DNA of 64,000 nucleotides from Streptomyces lacrimifluminis (lineage in GTDB: Bacteria; Actinomycetota; Actinomycetes; Streptomycetales; Streptomycetaceae). Positions 55,022 through 62,696 of this stretch are shown piece by piece. The position numbers were made by a program, and so were the translations under genes. The DNA is taken from contig NZ_BMMU01000005.1 of NCBI RefSeq assembly GCF_014646095.1, positions 1 through 64,000 of the forward strand, in the 5' to 3' direction. The notes below the pieces were generated by a model. The model was not told the DNA's origin. It did no database searches and saw nothing but the letters and a program-made list of their open reading frames with translations. Numbering within the stretch: position 1 is the first letter of the stretch; the number at the start of each line of letters is the position of its first letter.

Positions 55022-56248
55022 TCAACCGATGCGCTCCCGGACGACTCCGCCATTCCTGGCGAGTACCCGCCCGAGGGATTCCACCACTTCGGGCTGATAG
55101 TCCCGGCCGGTTCCCAGCCGCAGCTCCTCGAGCGCCCGCAGCGGACCGCCCGCTCCGGCGTCCCGCACCTTCTCCTCGTAGGCGTTGACGGTCCGCACGA
55201 TGCGCGCGGACACCGGTTGCTCCCGGTACGGATCGGCCTGCCGCTCCACCACCACGGCAACCGCCGCCGCCACCCCCGTCTGCCGTACGACGGCCCCGCC
55301 GAGCAGCGCGATCCGGCGCTGTTCCTCCACCGGGAGTACGGCGGTGGCCCCGGCCGGTACCGGGTCGACGAGGCTGAGCTGCCCGATGTCGTGCATGAGG
55401 GCCGCGTACTCCAGCACGGTCAGCTCCGCCTCCGACAGCCCCAGTTCCCGCCCCACCGCCCGGCTGAGCACCGCGACGCGCCGCGCGTGCCCGGCCGGGG
55501 TGTACCCGGCGATCTCGGTGGCGCGGGCCAGGGACGCGATCGTCTGCCGATAGGTGGCCCGCACGGCCGCGTACCGCCGGAAGGCGAGCTGCGTGAGGAG
55601 CAGCGGCAGCGAGAAGACGGGCAGCGCCCAGAGCCCGACGACGGCGACGGCCAGCGCCATGACCACCCCGGTGGCGCACACGGCGGTCCCGATCCCCAGC
55701 ATGGCCCGCAGCTCGTCCCGCAGCAGCGGACCGAAGGGCCAGCCGGTGCGCGCGTGGGCGAGCGCGGCGGCGAGTACGGCGTCGCAGAGCGCGGTGAGCA
55801 CGAGCAGCGCGACGAGCAGCAGAACGTAGGCGGGGCCGCCCCAGGCTTCGAACACGCCCTGGTTGTAGAGGGGTTGGAAGCAGATGGCGGCGAACCCGGC
55901 GGTGAGCACCCGGCGGGCGAGATGGTCGGCGGTCGGCCCCTGTCCGCGCGCGACATGCGGTACGCAGCCGACGAGGGTGGCCGCGACGACGACGGCGACG
56001 ACCTGAAACGCCCCATGGTGCGTGGCCCGCCCGGCGTCCTCCCCGAGCAGCGCGTACGACAGCGCTCCGGCGGCGGCGAGCGGCGCCGCCTCCCGCGACT
56101 CGGGCCCGCTCCACCGCGTCAGCTCCCCGAGCGTGACAAGCAGCCCGAAGGAGAGCGCGACGGCACGCCCGTCGAGGCCGGACCAGAAAGTGTGGGCGAG
56201 GGAGAGAAGGGTGAGAAGGGCGGCGGCGGCATGAACGAGGGCTCTCAT
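55022..56248 (-). CDS. Membrane protein with degenerate HD-GYP-type domain
   Basis: 408 residues. The N-terminal half has about seven membrane helices. The C-terminal half is an HD domain with GHARRVAVLSRAVG and EYAALMHDIGQLS (HD pair), but where HD-GYP enzymes have HHERxDGSGYP it reads VVERQADPYREQPV. The GYP and adjacent metal ligands are therefore lost and it is probably not a full c-di-GMP phosphodiesterase. Its ATG overlaps the stop of a canonical HD-GYP protein (ATGA), suggesting the two work together. Confidence 0.85.
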   Translation of the reverse strand: MRALVHAAAALLTLLSLAHTFWSGLDGRAVALSFGLLVTLGELTRWSGPESREAAPLAAAGALSYALLGEDAGRATHHGAFQVVAVVVAATLVGCVPHVARGQGPTADHLARRVLTAGFAAICFQPLYNQGVFEAWGGPAYVLLLVALLVLTALCDAVLAAALAHARTGWPFGPLLRDELRAMLGIGTAVCATGVVMALAVAVVGLWALPVFSLPLLLTQLAFRRYAAVRATYRQTIASLARATEIAGYTPAGHARRVAVLSRAVGRELGLSEAELTVLEYAALMHDIGQLSLVDPVPAGATAVLPVEEQRRIALLGGAVVRQTGVAAAVAVVVERQADPYREQPVSARIVRTVNAYEEKVRDAGAGGPLRALEELRLGTGRDYQPEVVESLGRVLARNGGVVRERIG

Positions 56249-57951
56249 GTCACCCCGCCGTCACTCCGAACCTGCCCAGGAAGGGGAACGGGAAGGGAAA
56301 GGGGATCGGGGCCGGAGTCGGGATCGGGGCTGGGGCCAGGGCCAGGGACACGGCCGGGGAGGCGGCCGGAGTCGGGGAGACGGCCGGGGCCGGAGTCGGG
56401 ACCAGGGACGGGGCCGGGGCCGGGACCGGGGCCGGGACCAGGGCCGGGGAGACGGCCGGGGAGGCGGCCGGAGTCGGGACCGGGGCCGGGGAGACGGCCG
56501 GGGACAGGGCCGGAGTCGGGGCCAGGGAGACAGCCGGGGACGAGGCCGCTGGGACCGGGGACAGGGCCGGAGTCGGGGCACGTTGGTGTCCGACTGGAAA
56601 CGGGCGGAGTGGGTGGGTAATCACGACGGGACTGGACCCCGTCAGCTGTCACCACCGGATGCCACCCACCCCGTCGGCCGAGCGCACGCGTCAACGCCCC
56701 CACCATCACCGGATCGAACTGCGACCCCGCGCACCTCTCCAGTTCCGCCAGAGCAACCCGCACCGGCCGGGCCCGGCTGTACGACCGGGTCGACGTCATC
56801 GCGTCGAACGCGTCCGCGACGGCGACCACACGCGCGAACTCCGGGATCTGGCCGCCGACCAGCCCGTAGGGGTACCCGCTCCCGTCCAGCCGCTCGTGAT
56901 GGTGCAGGATCGCCGACCGGGCCTCCCCGAGGAAGCCGATCCCCCGGACCATCTCGTGTCCGTACTCCGGGTGCAGCTCGATCACGCGCCGCTCCTGGGG
57001 GGTCAACGGCCCGTCCTTGCGCAGCAGCCGCGTGGGCACGCCCAGCTTGCCCACGTCGTGCAGGATTCCGGCGAACCGCAGCAGTTCGACCCGCTCGTCG
57101 TCCATGCCCAGTTCCCGCGCGATCATCATCGACGCCTGCCCGACCCGCTCGCTGTGCCCGCGCGTGTATCCGTCCTTGATGTCCACGGCCTGCACGAGCG
57201 CCCTGATCGTCGCCTGGTGCGCCGCCCGCTCCCGGTGGTACTGCGCGAACACCCACCAGGACACCCACATCGGCAGCAGCACGAGCAACGCGGCGACGGG
57301 CCCGTACGGGCCGCGCCACAGGACGGCCATCATCAGCCCGGCGAGCCCGTGCACCCCGACCGGCACCAGTGACCGTACGAACAGCCCCCGCCAGGCCAGC
57401 CGCACCGGCACCCGTTCGGCGAGCGCCAGGATGCCTCCGTCGAGCAGGGCCAGGACCAGGCAGAACGCGACAACGGCCACCCCGGCGGTGACCAACGTGT
57501 ACGGAAAGTAGGAGGAGACGACCGCGTCCGGCCCGCCGAGCGACCAGTGCACCCACGAGGCCGTCCAGGCGCCGATCCCCAGCTGCCCGGCCCGCCAGAC
57601 CCGACGCGGCCAGGGCGTTCGCTCGCCGCCCCGGACGAGCAGCGCGCCCGGCAGCGGCACAAGGGCGGCAGCCGCGGGCGGCAGCAGGAAGGCAGCGGCG
57701 AGCAGGACGGGCGTGTGCCACCGGGGCGGCCCGCCACCGGCGCCCCCGGGGCCGGTGGCGCCCGGCCCCTCGTGCCCCCGGCCCCCGCCGAACCGGCCGA
57801 CCGCGAGCTGCTCGCACGCGGCGCACAGCGCGGTGAACAGCGCCACGGCGCCCCAGGGGGCGTGCGCGAACCGGACGGGCGCCGCACAGAGGACGGCTCC
57901 CACGGCGACGGCGATGACGTAGACACGCGCCCACGGCGTGATCGACCGCAT
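56245..57951 (-). CDS. Membrane HD-GYP domain protein (putative c-di-GMP phosphodiesterase) with Gly/Pro-rich tail
   Basis: 568 residues. Several N-terminal membrane helices (to about 230) are followed by a complete HD-GYP domain: GHSERVGQASMMIARELG, GILHDVGKLGVP, ELHPEYGHEM, ILHHHERLDGSGYPYGL and VADAFDAMTSTRSY. HD-GYP domains hydrolyse cyclic di-GMP. The last about 130 residues are a low-complexity Pro/Gly/Ser/Asp tail (PGPDSGPVPGRLPGPG repeats) coded by a repetitive DNA stretch; this tail is not part of the family. It is transcribed ahead of, and coupled to, the degenerate HD protein. Confidence 0.9.
   Translation of the reverse strand: MRSITPWARVYVIAVAVGAVLCAAPVRFAHAPWGAVALFTALCAACEQLAVGRFGGGRGHEGPGATGPGGAGGGPPRWHTPVLLAAAFLLPPAAAALVPLPGALLVRGGERTPWPRRVWRAGQLGIGAWTASWVHWSLGGPDAVVSSYFPYTLVTAGVAVVAFCLVLALLDGGILALAERVPVRLAWRGLFVRSLVPVGVHGLAGLMMAVLWRGPYGPVAALLVLLPMWVSWWVFAQYHRERAAHQATIRALVQAVDIKDGYTRGHSERVGQASMMIARELGMDDERVELLRFAGILHDVGKLGVPTRLLRKDGPLTPQERRVIELHPEYGHEMVRGIGFLGEARSAILHHHERLDGSGYPYGLVGGQIPEFARVVAVADAFDAMTSTRSYSRARPVRVALAELERCAGSQFDPVMVGALTRALGRRGGWHPVVTADGVQSRRDYPPTPPVSSRTPTCPDSGPVPGPSGLVPGCLPGPDSGPVPGRLPGPGPDSGRLPGRLPGPGPGPGPGPGPVPGPDSGPGRLPDSGRLPGRVPGPGPSPDPDSGPDPLSLPVPLPGQVRSDGGVT
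56285..56590. repeat. Degenerate repeats coding for the Gly/Pro tail
   Basis: Interspersed hexamer-based units (GGGGCC, GGAGTC, GGGGAG, GGCCGG) repeat for about 300 bp at the 3' end of the HD-GYP gene. Long reading frames exist on both strands because stops are absent in such sequence. Confidence 0.75.
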
Positions 57952-58152
57952 GGCGCTCCCCTCCCCCGCGTCCCGGACCGGCGCCGGCCGGGCTGACGTT
58001 CGGCACCAGCCCGTTCAGGCTCCGGGACATGGAGGATAGGACGGCCGACCGCGGCCGTACGGAGGGATTGACCGAATCTCAGGCCTCAGGAACCGCAGAT
58101 TAGCCCGTTAGGGTGAGCCGACCTGTCGGGTCGACAGACCGGCTCGGCAGAT

Positions 58153-58208
58153 CAGGTCGGCAGGTCGGCAGGTCGGCAGGTCGGCAGGTCGGCAGGTCGG
58201 CAGGTCGG
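58153..58208. repeat. Octamer tandem repeat at a gene end
   Basis: Seven perfect copies of CAGGTCGG directly abut the stop codon (58210-58212) of the roadblock gene. Confidence 0.9.
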
Positions 58209-58209
58209 C

Positions 58210-58653
58210 TCAGTACGCCACATCCGCCGCCAGCACCTTGGTCAACTCCTCGACCGTGGCCGGGGATTCGCGCTGGAACGTGGCGATGTCCAGCCCGTCG
58301 TCGCCCACGACGGTCAGCAGCGCGCGTTCGCCGACGGCCAGCACGATGACATGCCCGGAGCCGCACCGGGCGACCACCTCGCGCAGAGCGCCGATCTTCG
58401 CCTGCTCGGCGATACGACGGCTGACCCCGAGCGTCGCGGCGGCGAGCGCCGCGACCGACTCGGGGTGCACGGTGTCCGCGTCGGCCACGACGAGAAGGCC
58501 GTCCACCGTGGACAGAACGCTCTCCGAGACTCCCATCACCCGGTCTCGCAACGAGATCAGGATGTCGGTCAGCTGGGCGGACTGGGGAGATTGAGGGGAT
58601 CGGGGAGGCTGCGGATTGTCGCTCAGGGGACTCGGAGGGCTCAGGGGACCCAT
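58210..58653 (-). CDS. Roadblock/LC7-like protein
   Basis: 147 residues. A Pro/Ser/Gln-rich N-terminal 28 residues precede a roadblock/LC7 fold (LISLRDRVMGVSESVLSTVD; GLLVVADADTVHPESVAALA; EVVARCGSGHVIVLAVGERA). Such proteins form dimers that act with small GTPases or as scaffolds. It starts 18 bases after the acidic protein gene with AGGAG eight bases before the ATG. It is the last gene of the cluster. The function is inferred from the fold only. Confidence 0.8.
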   Translation of the reverse strand: MGPLSPPSPLSDNPQPPRSPQSPQSAQLTDILISLRDRVMGVSESVLSTVDGLLVVADADTVHPESVAALAAATLGVSRRIAEQAKIGALREVVARCGSGHVIVLAVGERALLTVVGDDGLDIATFQRESPATVEELTKVLAADVAY

Positions 58654-58671
58654 GGGACGTACTCCTTGCGG

Positions 58672-58962
58672 TCAGTCGGGCTCAGGAAGAGCACGCAACG
58701 CATGGCGGACCCGCCGCAGCGTCTCGACAGAGGGTTGATCGGCGGCCAGCTCTTCGGCCGAGGGGCCCAGCTGGGCAGGGTTCGCGGCACCCCGTACGGG
58801 AAGCGCCTTCCGTACGGGCAGAGGGGGTTCTCTCACACCCGGGTCGTCTTGGACCGCGTTTCCCTCATCGTGTGCCTCATCGATTCCGTCAGCACGTCGG
58901 TCGGTGCTTCCCTCAGCACTTCGGTCAGTGCCTGGGTCATCTCTTCCATCGTCCGCACTCAC
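58672..58962 (-). CDS. Small acidic protein coupled to the DUF4388-like gene
   Basis: 96 residues from GTG 58962, which overlaps the upstream stop codon (GTGA). The first half is Asp/Glu/Arg/Gly-rich and disordered-looking (DDGRDDPGTDRSAEGSTDRR). The C-terminus is a helix (PSVETLRRVRHALRALPEPD). The coupling and codon pattern support a real gene, although the frame extends further upstream in sequence antisense to nothing. No family is recognised. It lies inside the roadblock cluster. Confidence 0.65.
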   Translation of the reverse strand: MSADDGRDDPGTDRSAEGSTDRRADGIDEAHDEGNAVQDDPGVREPPLPVRKALPVRGAANPAQLGPSAEELAADQPSVETLRRVRHALRALPEPD

Positions 58963-59774
58963 TTCCCCCCTTTCTCTCCGCCACGGGGCGTGCGCCTCGG
59001 CAGCGGCTCGGTTCTCGACGGCACCGGCGGTGGGCCGGCGGCCGGCGTACGGCCAGGGGTGACACGTGGCGCCGTGCTGGGCCGGCCACCGGGGACGGTC
59101 GGGGTTTCCCAGCGGAGGAACCCGAGCGTCTGCATACGGATCAGGTCCAGCGTCACGGCGTACAGCCCGCGCCCCAGTGCGAAGGCGATGTCCCGGGCCG
59201 TACGGCGCCCGTTGACCTGGTTCAGAATGTCCTCGTGCCGACCGGACAGCGGCCCCTCCACAACCCCCATACCCGGTACGGGGCGCACGCGGACCAGCTC
59301 GCCCGGGGGTCCCCACAGGCGGCTGAGCAGCGAGATGCGCCGCGTTGTCTCGGCGGTCAACTGCCGTGGCTCCACGCCCGGTCGGGCGAGGAGTGCCGGC
59401 TCCGGGTCGCCCAGCTCCCAACTGCCCGGCGCGCCCAGCGATAGGGCGAAGGCCGCGTCGAACACGGCGGCCGCGCAGACGACTTCGAGTTCGGCGGCGC
59501 CCACCAGGCCGTCGGCGACCAGGCGTTCACCGAGCAGGTCCGCGCCGCGCTGCGCGGCGCACGCGGCGAGCCAGTCCTCGTCGCCGATCCGGCCCGAGGT
59601 CAGCAGTGTGGAGGTGGCGGTCGGCGCGCCCGGTGTCTCGATCGCGCCCACCAGTCCGTCGCGCAGGTGGATCGTGCCGCCCGGGGTGCCCGCGACCCGT
59701 ACCGTGCCGCTGAATCCCTCCTCGCGCAGTCCCAGCAGCAGGGCGGGCAGATTGCGCGCGGCAGATGCCCTCAT
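58959..59774 (-). CDS. DUF4388-like domain protein
   Basis: 271 residues. Residues about 5-115 resemble DUF4388 (PALLLGLREEGFSGTVRVAG; TIHLRDGLVGAIETPGAPTA), a domain common in gliding-motility and two-component proteins. About 195-245 is a winged-helix-like element (HEDILNQVNGRRTARDIAFA; LIRMQTLGFLRWETP). The C-terminal 40 residues are Pro/Arg-rich. ATG 59774 is chosen; a GTG at 59786 adds four residues. It is coupled to the acidic protein downstream. The function is unknown; a regulatory or scaffold role alongside roadblock proteins is inferred. Confidence 0.7.
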   Translation of the reverse strand: MRASAARNLPALLLGLREEGFSGTVRVAGTPGGTIHLRDGLVGAIETPGAPTATSTLLTSGRIGDEDWLAACAAQRGADLLGERLVADGLVGAAELEVVCAAAVFDAAFALSLGAPGSWELGDPEPALLARPGVEPRQLTAETTRRISLLSRLWGPPGELVRVRPVPGMGVVEGPLSGRHEDILNQVNGRRTARDIAFALGRGLYAVTLDLIRMQTLGFLRWETPTVPGGRPSTAPRVTPGRTPAAGPPPVPSRTEPLPRRTPRGGEKGGK

Positions 59775-59826
59775 GCACTCACCCACGCTCTCGGGCCGGT
59801 CGTACGAGTGGTGCCGGCCGGGCCGG

Positions 59827-60192
59827 TCATGCCAGCACCTCGCCGGCCAGGTCGCCCATGCTGCGCGCGGCGAGCGCGAGATTGACCCGCGCCCGGTCGA
59901 GTCCGGCTGTCAGCAGGAGCGGGTCGCCCGCCGGGCGGCCCACGGTGACCAGGACCTGATGGCGTCGCAGACTGGTCGTGACGACGCTCTCCAGCTCGCC
60001 CTCGGCGCCCGCCCGGCCCAGCCGTTCGGCGACGAGGGCGGCGAACTCGGAGCTCTCCGAGCCGTCCCCGGCCTCGGCGGTGTCCCCCGCCACTCCGTAG
60101 GTGAGGCCGGTGACGGCGTCGACTAGGGCGACACCGGTGACGCCGGGGGAGTCGAGGAACCGGGCCAGCGAAGCCTCAACTGCCGTCGACAT
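59827..60192 (-). CDS. Roadblock-like protein, 121 residues (paralogue 1)
   Basis: A helix-strand-strand-helix-strand pattern typical of roadblock/LC7: LARFLDSPGVTGVALVDAVT, LLLTAGLDRARVNLALAARS. It shares with the divergent 121-residue protein the opening 'GVALVD..(T/S)G' and the closing LDRxRxNLALAR. GGGGGA precedes the ATG at 60192. Upstream in transcription of the DUF4388-like gene, so probably the first gene of the cluster. Confidence 0.75.
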   Translation of the reverse strand: MSTAVEASLARFLDSPGVTGVALVDAVTGLTYGVAGDTAEAGDGSESSEFAALVAERLGRAGAEGELESVVTTSLRRHQVLVTVGRPAGDPLLLTAGLDRARVNLALAARSMGDLAGEVLA

Positions 60193-60355
60193 TTCGCCAT
60201 TCCCCCTTCGCGTACGACCGCTACGCAGTACTTTGAGCGACAACTTTCGTAACGCACAACAAAGTTGATGTTTTGTGACCCGCAAGTCGCTTGAGTTCGA
60301 TCGTAGTTGCACGGACAGCGACCGGTCAGCGTCACTGAGGAATTGGGGCAGCGGA
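60193..60355. promoter_or_regulatory. Shared divergent promoter region of the two roadblock paralogues
   Basis: 163 bases, AT-richer than its surroundings (TTTCGTAACGCACAACAAAG near 60246). No operator was recognised. Confidence 0.4.
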
Positions 60356-60721
60356 ATGAACATCGAGACAGCGCTCAAGGAAGCCATGACCGTGGACGGG
60401 GCGCTCGGAGTGGCGCTCGTCGACTACGACAGCGGTATGTCGCTCGGCACCCTCGGCGGTGGCCCGGGCCTGGACCTTGAGCTCGCGGCGGCGGGCAACA
60501 CCGAGGTCGTCCGGGCGAAGATGCGCACGCTGGCCTCGCTGGACATGAACGACAGCATCGAGGACATCCTCATCACGCTGGGCAGGCAGTACCACCTGAT
60601 CCGCCCGCTGGCCAGCAGCAAGGGCGCGCTCTTCCTGTACATCGCGCTCGACCGGTCGCGCAGCAACCTGGCGCTGGCCCGGCACAGCCTGAAGAGAATC
60701 GAGAACGGCCTGGACGTCTGA
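60356..60721 (+). CDS. Roadblock-like protein, 121 residues (paralogue 2)
   Basis: It begins MNIETALKEAMTVDGALGVA and ends with IALDRSRSNLALARHSLKRI. It has the same length and overall pattern as the divergent protein at 59827-60192, so the two are likely old paralogues that may form a heterodimer. No GTPase gene lies nearby. A hairpin terminator follows. Confidence 0.78.
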   Translation: MNIETALKEAMTVDGALGVALVDYDSGMSLGTLGGGPGLDLELAAAGNTEVVRAKMRTLASLDMNDSIEDILITLGRQYHLIRPLASSKGALFLYIALDRSRSNLALARHSLKRIENGLDV

Positions 60722-60774
60722 GGTTCGCGACCGGGCGGAAGGACCAAGGGAAGAGATCAAGGGAGAAACGACGA

Positions 60775-60798
60775 TCGGCCCCGCTTCCGCGGGGCCGA
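60775..60798. terminator. Bidirectional terminator between roadblock paralogue 2 and rsrA
   Basis: A 10-bp perfect stem TCGGCCCCGC / GCGGGGCCGA with loop TTCC between convergent genes. Confidence 0.8.
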
Positions 60799-60824
60799 CG
60801 GCGTACGGCTGTGGTCCGGCCGAG

Positions 60825-61118
60825 TCAGCTCTCGGCAGCCACGTCGTGGTCGGGCACCGCCTGCCCGGAGCGGATCATGTCGAGCCGCCCCATGACCTTG
60901 GCGCGCAGGTCGGCCGGCACGTCGTCCTGACCGCAGCAGCGCTTGACGAGCTTCTTCACGGCCTGTTCGAGCCCGTACTTCTCCAGGCACGGAGAGCACT
61001 CCTCGAAGTGGACCTCGAACTTGGTGCAGTCCGAGTCCGGCATCTCCCGGTCGAGGAACTCGTAGAGATGATCGAGCACTTCACTGCAGTCCGTCTCGTG
61101 ATGGTCTCCGCAGCTCAT
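60825..61118 (-). CDS. rsrA: Zinc redox-sensing anti-sigma factor RsrA
   Basis: 97 residues of the ZAS family. All key residues of S. coelicolor RsrA are at the same positions: Cys3, Cys11, His37, Cys41, Cys44, Cys61 and Cys62 (motif HFEECSPC). Reduced, zinc-bound RsrA holds SigR; disulfide stress forms a trigger disulfide, expels zinc and frees SigR. Its start overlaps the sigR stop (ATGA), so partner amounts are coupled. Confidence 0.97.
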
Positions 61119-61795
61119 GACCCCGAGCCTTTCGCTTCGTTCGACTCTCCGGCACCGGCCGGGACAAGGCCACGGTCACGGGCGTAGTCCTCGAGCATGC
61201 CGCGCAGCTGACGACGGCCTCGGTGCAGCCGGGACATCACCGTGCCGATGGGTGTCCCCATGATGTCCGCGATCTCCTTGTACGCAAAGCCCTCTACGTC
61301 CGCGAGATACACCGCGATCCGGAATTCCTCCGGAATCGCCTGCAGCGCTTCCTTGACGTCCGAGTCGGGCAGGTGGTCGAGCGCCTGCGACTCGGCGGAG
61401 CGCAGACCGGTCGACATGTGCGACTCGGCACGCGCGAGCTGCCAGTCCTCGATCTCCTCGGCCCCGCTGCGCTGGGGTTCGCGCTGCTTCTTGCGGTACG
61501 AGTTGATGAACGTGTTCGTGAGGATCCGGTACAGCCACGCCTTGAGGTTGGTGCCCTCGCGGAACTGGTGGAAGGACGCGTACGCCTTCGCGTACGTCTC
61601 CTGCACCAGGTCCTCGGCGTCGGCCGGGTTGCGTGTCATGCGCAGCGCGGCGGAGTACATCTGGTCGAGGAATTCCAGCGCGTCCCGCTCGAAGCGCGCG
61701 CTGCGCTCGGCGGTCGACTCGCTCCTGCCCGGACCCTCGGGCTGCTCCGCCTGGCCGTGTTCGGTCCCTGCGTCGGTCCCAGTGACCGGACCCAC
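61115..61795 (-). CDS. sigR: Disulfide-stress ECF sigma factor SigR
   Basis: 226 residues from GTG 61795 ([15 protein letters not shown]). Region 2 is [20 protein letters not shown] and [17 protein letters not shown]; region 4 is [20 protein letters not shown] and [19 protein letters not shown]. It directs thioredoxin, mycothiol and proteolysis genes after thiol oxidation and is held by RsrA. The frame continues upstream to ATG 61960, giving a form longer by exactly 55 residues, as known for the unstable SigR' of S. coelicolor. Confidence 0.96.
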
Positions 61796-61960
61796 CTCCT
61801 CCAACGACGTGGTGAGACCGAAACCGACCCCACTCGAATCGGAGGATAGACGAACATCGTGTCCGCCCGCCGCCCGAACAGGGGCGGTCTTCGACGCGTG
61901 CAGCACCGTCCAGTCCAGGTCAGCGCTGCTGCGGCGATTCGGGCAGATGGTCGAACCCAT
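61796..61960 (-). other. sigR: N-terminal extension of the longer SigR' isoform
   Basis: In-frame with sigR from ATG 61960 ([20 protein letters not shown]), preceded by GAGGAAG. It is 55 codons, the same length as the S. coelicolor SigR' extension, which marks the protein for Clp-dependent turnover. Confidence 0.75.
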
Positions 61961-61988
61961 GCGGCGGACTTCCTCTCGTACGAACGGT

Positions 61989-62014
61989 CACCCCACGCTC
62001 GTGGTGTCTGATCC
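61989..62014 (-). promoter_or_regulatory. Weak candidate SigR-type promoter for the long sigR transcript
   Basis: On the minus strand GGATC (62014-62010), 18 bases, then GTG (61991-61989); the SigR consensus is GGAAT-N18-GTT. The match is poor, so the call rests mostly on position. Confidence 0.3.
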
Positions 62015-62050
62015 GCACAACAGTGGTCCGCCGCCCGGCATTCCCGGCCC

Positions 62051-62695
62051 TCACCCGAGTGACGCGACCCACTCCACGACCCGACCGGTGATCACCGCCA
62101 TCGCCTCCTCCTGCCCCACGGATGCCCGTTTCGGCACGGCGAAACCATGATCGCCGTACGGCACCTCCACCACCTCGTGATCCCCCGGCGGGAACTCGGC
62201 CGGTTTCCCGAACGGATCGTTGCCGCCCTGGACGACCAGGGTGGGCACCCCGGCCCCGAGCAGTTCGGCGGCCCGCGACTTCTCGGGCCTGCCCGGTGGG
62301 TGCAGCGGGAAGGAGAGCGCGAGCACGGCCAGGGCGCCCAGTTCCCCGGCCGTACGACAGGCCACGCGGGCCCCGGCGCTGCGCCCGCCCGCGATCACCG
62401 GCAGCCCGGGTTGGGCGAGCGCGGGCCAGATTCCCCGCCACCCCACGTCCAGCGTCTTCGGCGCGGGCGCCACCTTCTTCCCGGCCACCCGCCAGGGCTG
62501 CTCGACGAGCGCCACGGTGACGCCGTGCGCGGGCAGCTCGCCCGCGAGCGCCCGGAGATCGCGCGCCTCGATGCCCCCGCCGGCGCCATGGCCGACGGCG
62601 AGGACGAATCGGGCCTTCGCGGCCGGATGCCAGGTGACGCGGGCGGTGCCGGCGTCGGTCTCGACGGTCTCGATACGTGTGTCAGAAGGGCTCAC
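62051..62695 (-). CDS. Alpha/beta hydrolase (KANL3/Tex30-like family)
   Basis: 214 residues. Strand and nucleophile regions are FVLAVGHGAGGGIEARDLRA and VIAGGRSAGARVACRTAGEL (Ser in GRSAG); the acid/His region is VVQGGNDPFGK and VPYGDHGFAVPKR. The family's substrates are not established. The GTG start at 62695 is one base after the YedK stop, so it belongs to a yedK-hydrolase operon. It lies upstream of sigR with 90 bases between. Confidence 0.88.
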   Translation of the reverse strand: MSPSDTRIETVETDAGTARVTWHPAAKARFVLAVGHGAGGGIEARDLRALAGELPAHGVTVALVEQPWRVAGKKVAPAPKTLDVGWRGIWPALAQPGLPVIAGGRSAGARVACRTAGELGALAVLALSFPLHPPGRPEKSRAAELLGAGVPTLVVQGGNDPFGKPAEFPPGDHEVVEVPYGDHGFAVPKRASVGQEEAMAVITGRVVEWVASLG

Positions 62696-62696
62696 G

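Noticed and set aside
56247..57179. Gly/Arg/Asp-rich frame on the plus strand over the HD-GYP tail
   Set aside because: It arises from the repetitive DNA coding for the Gly/Pro tail; the opposite frame carries a real HD-GYP domain.
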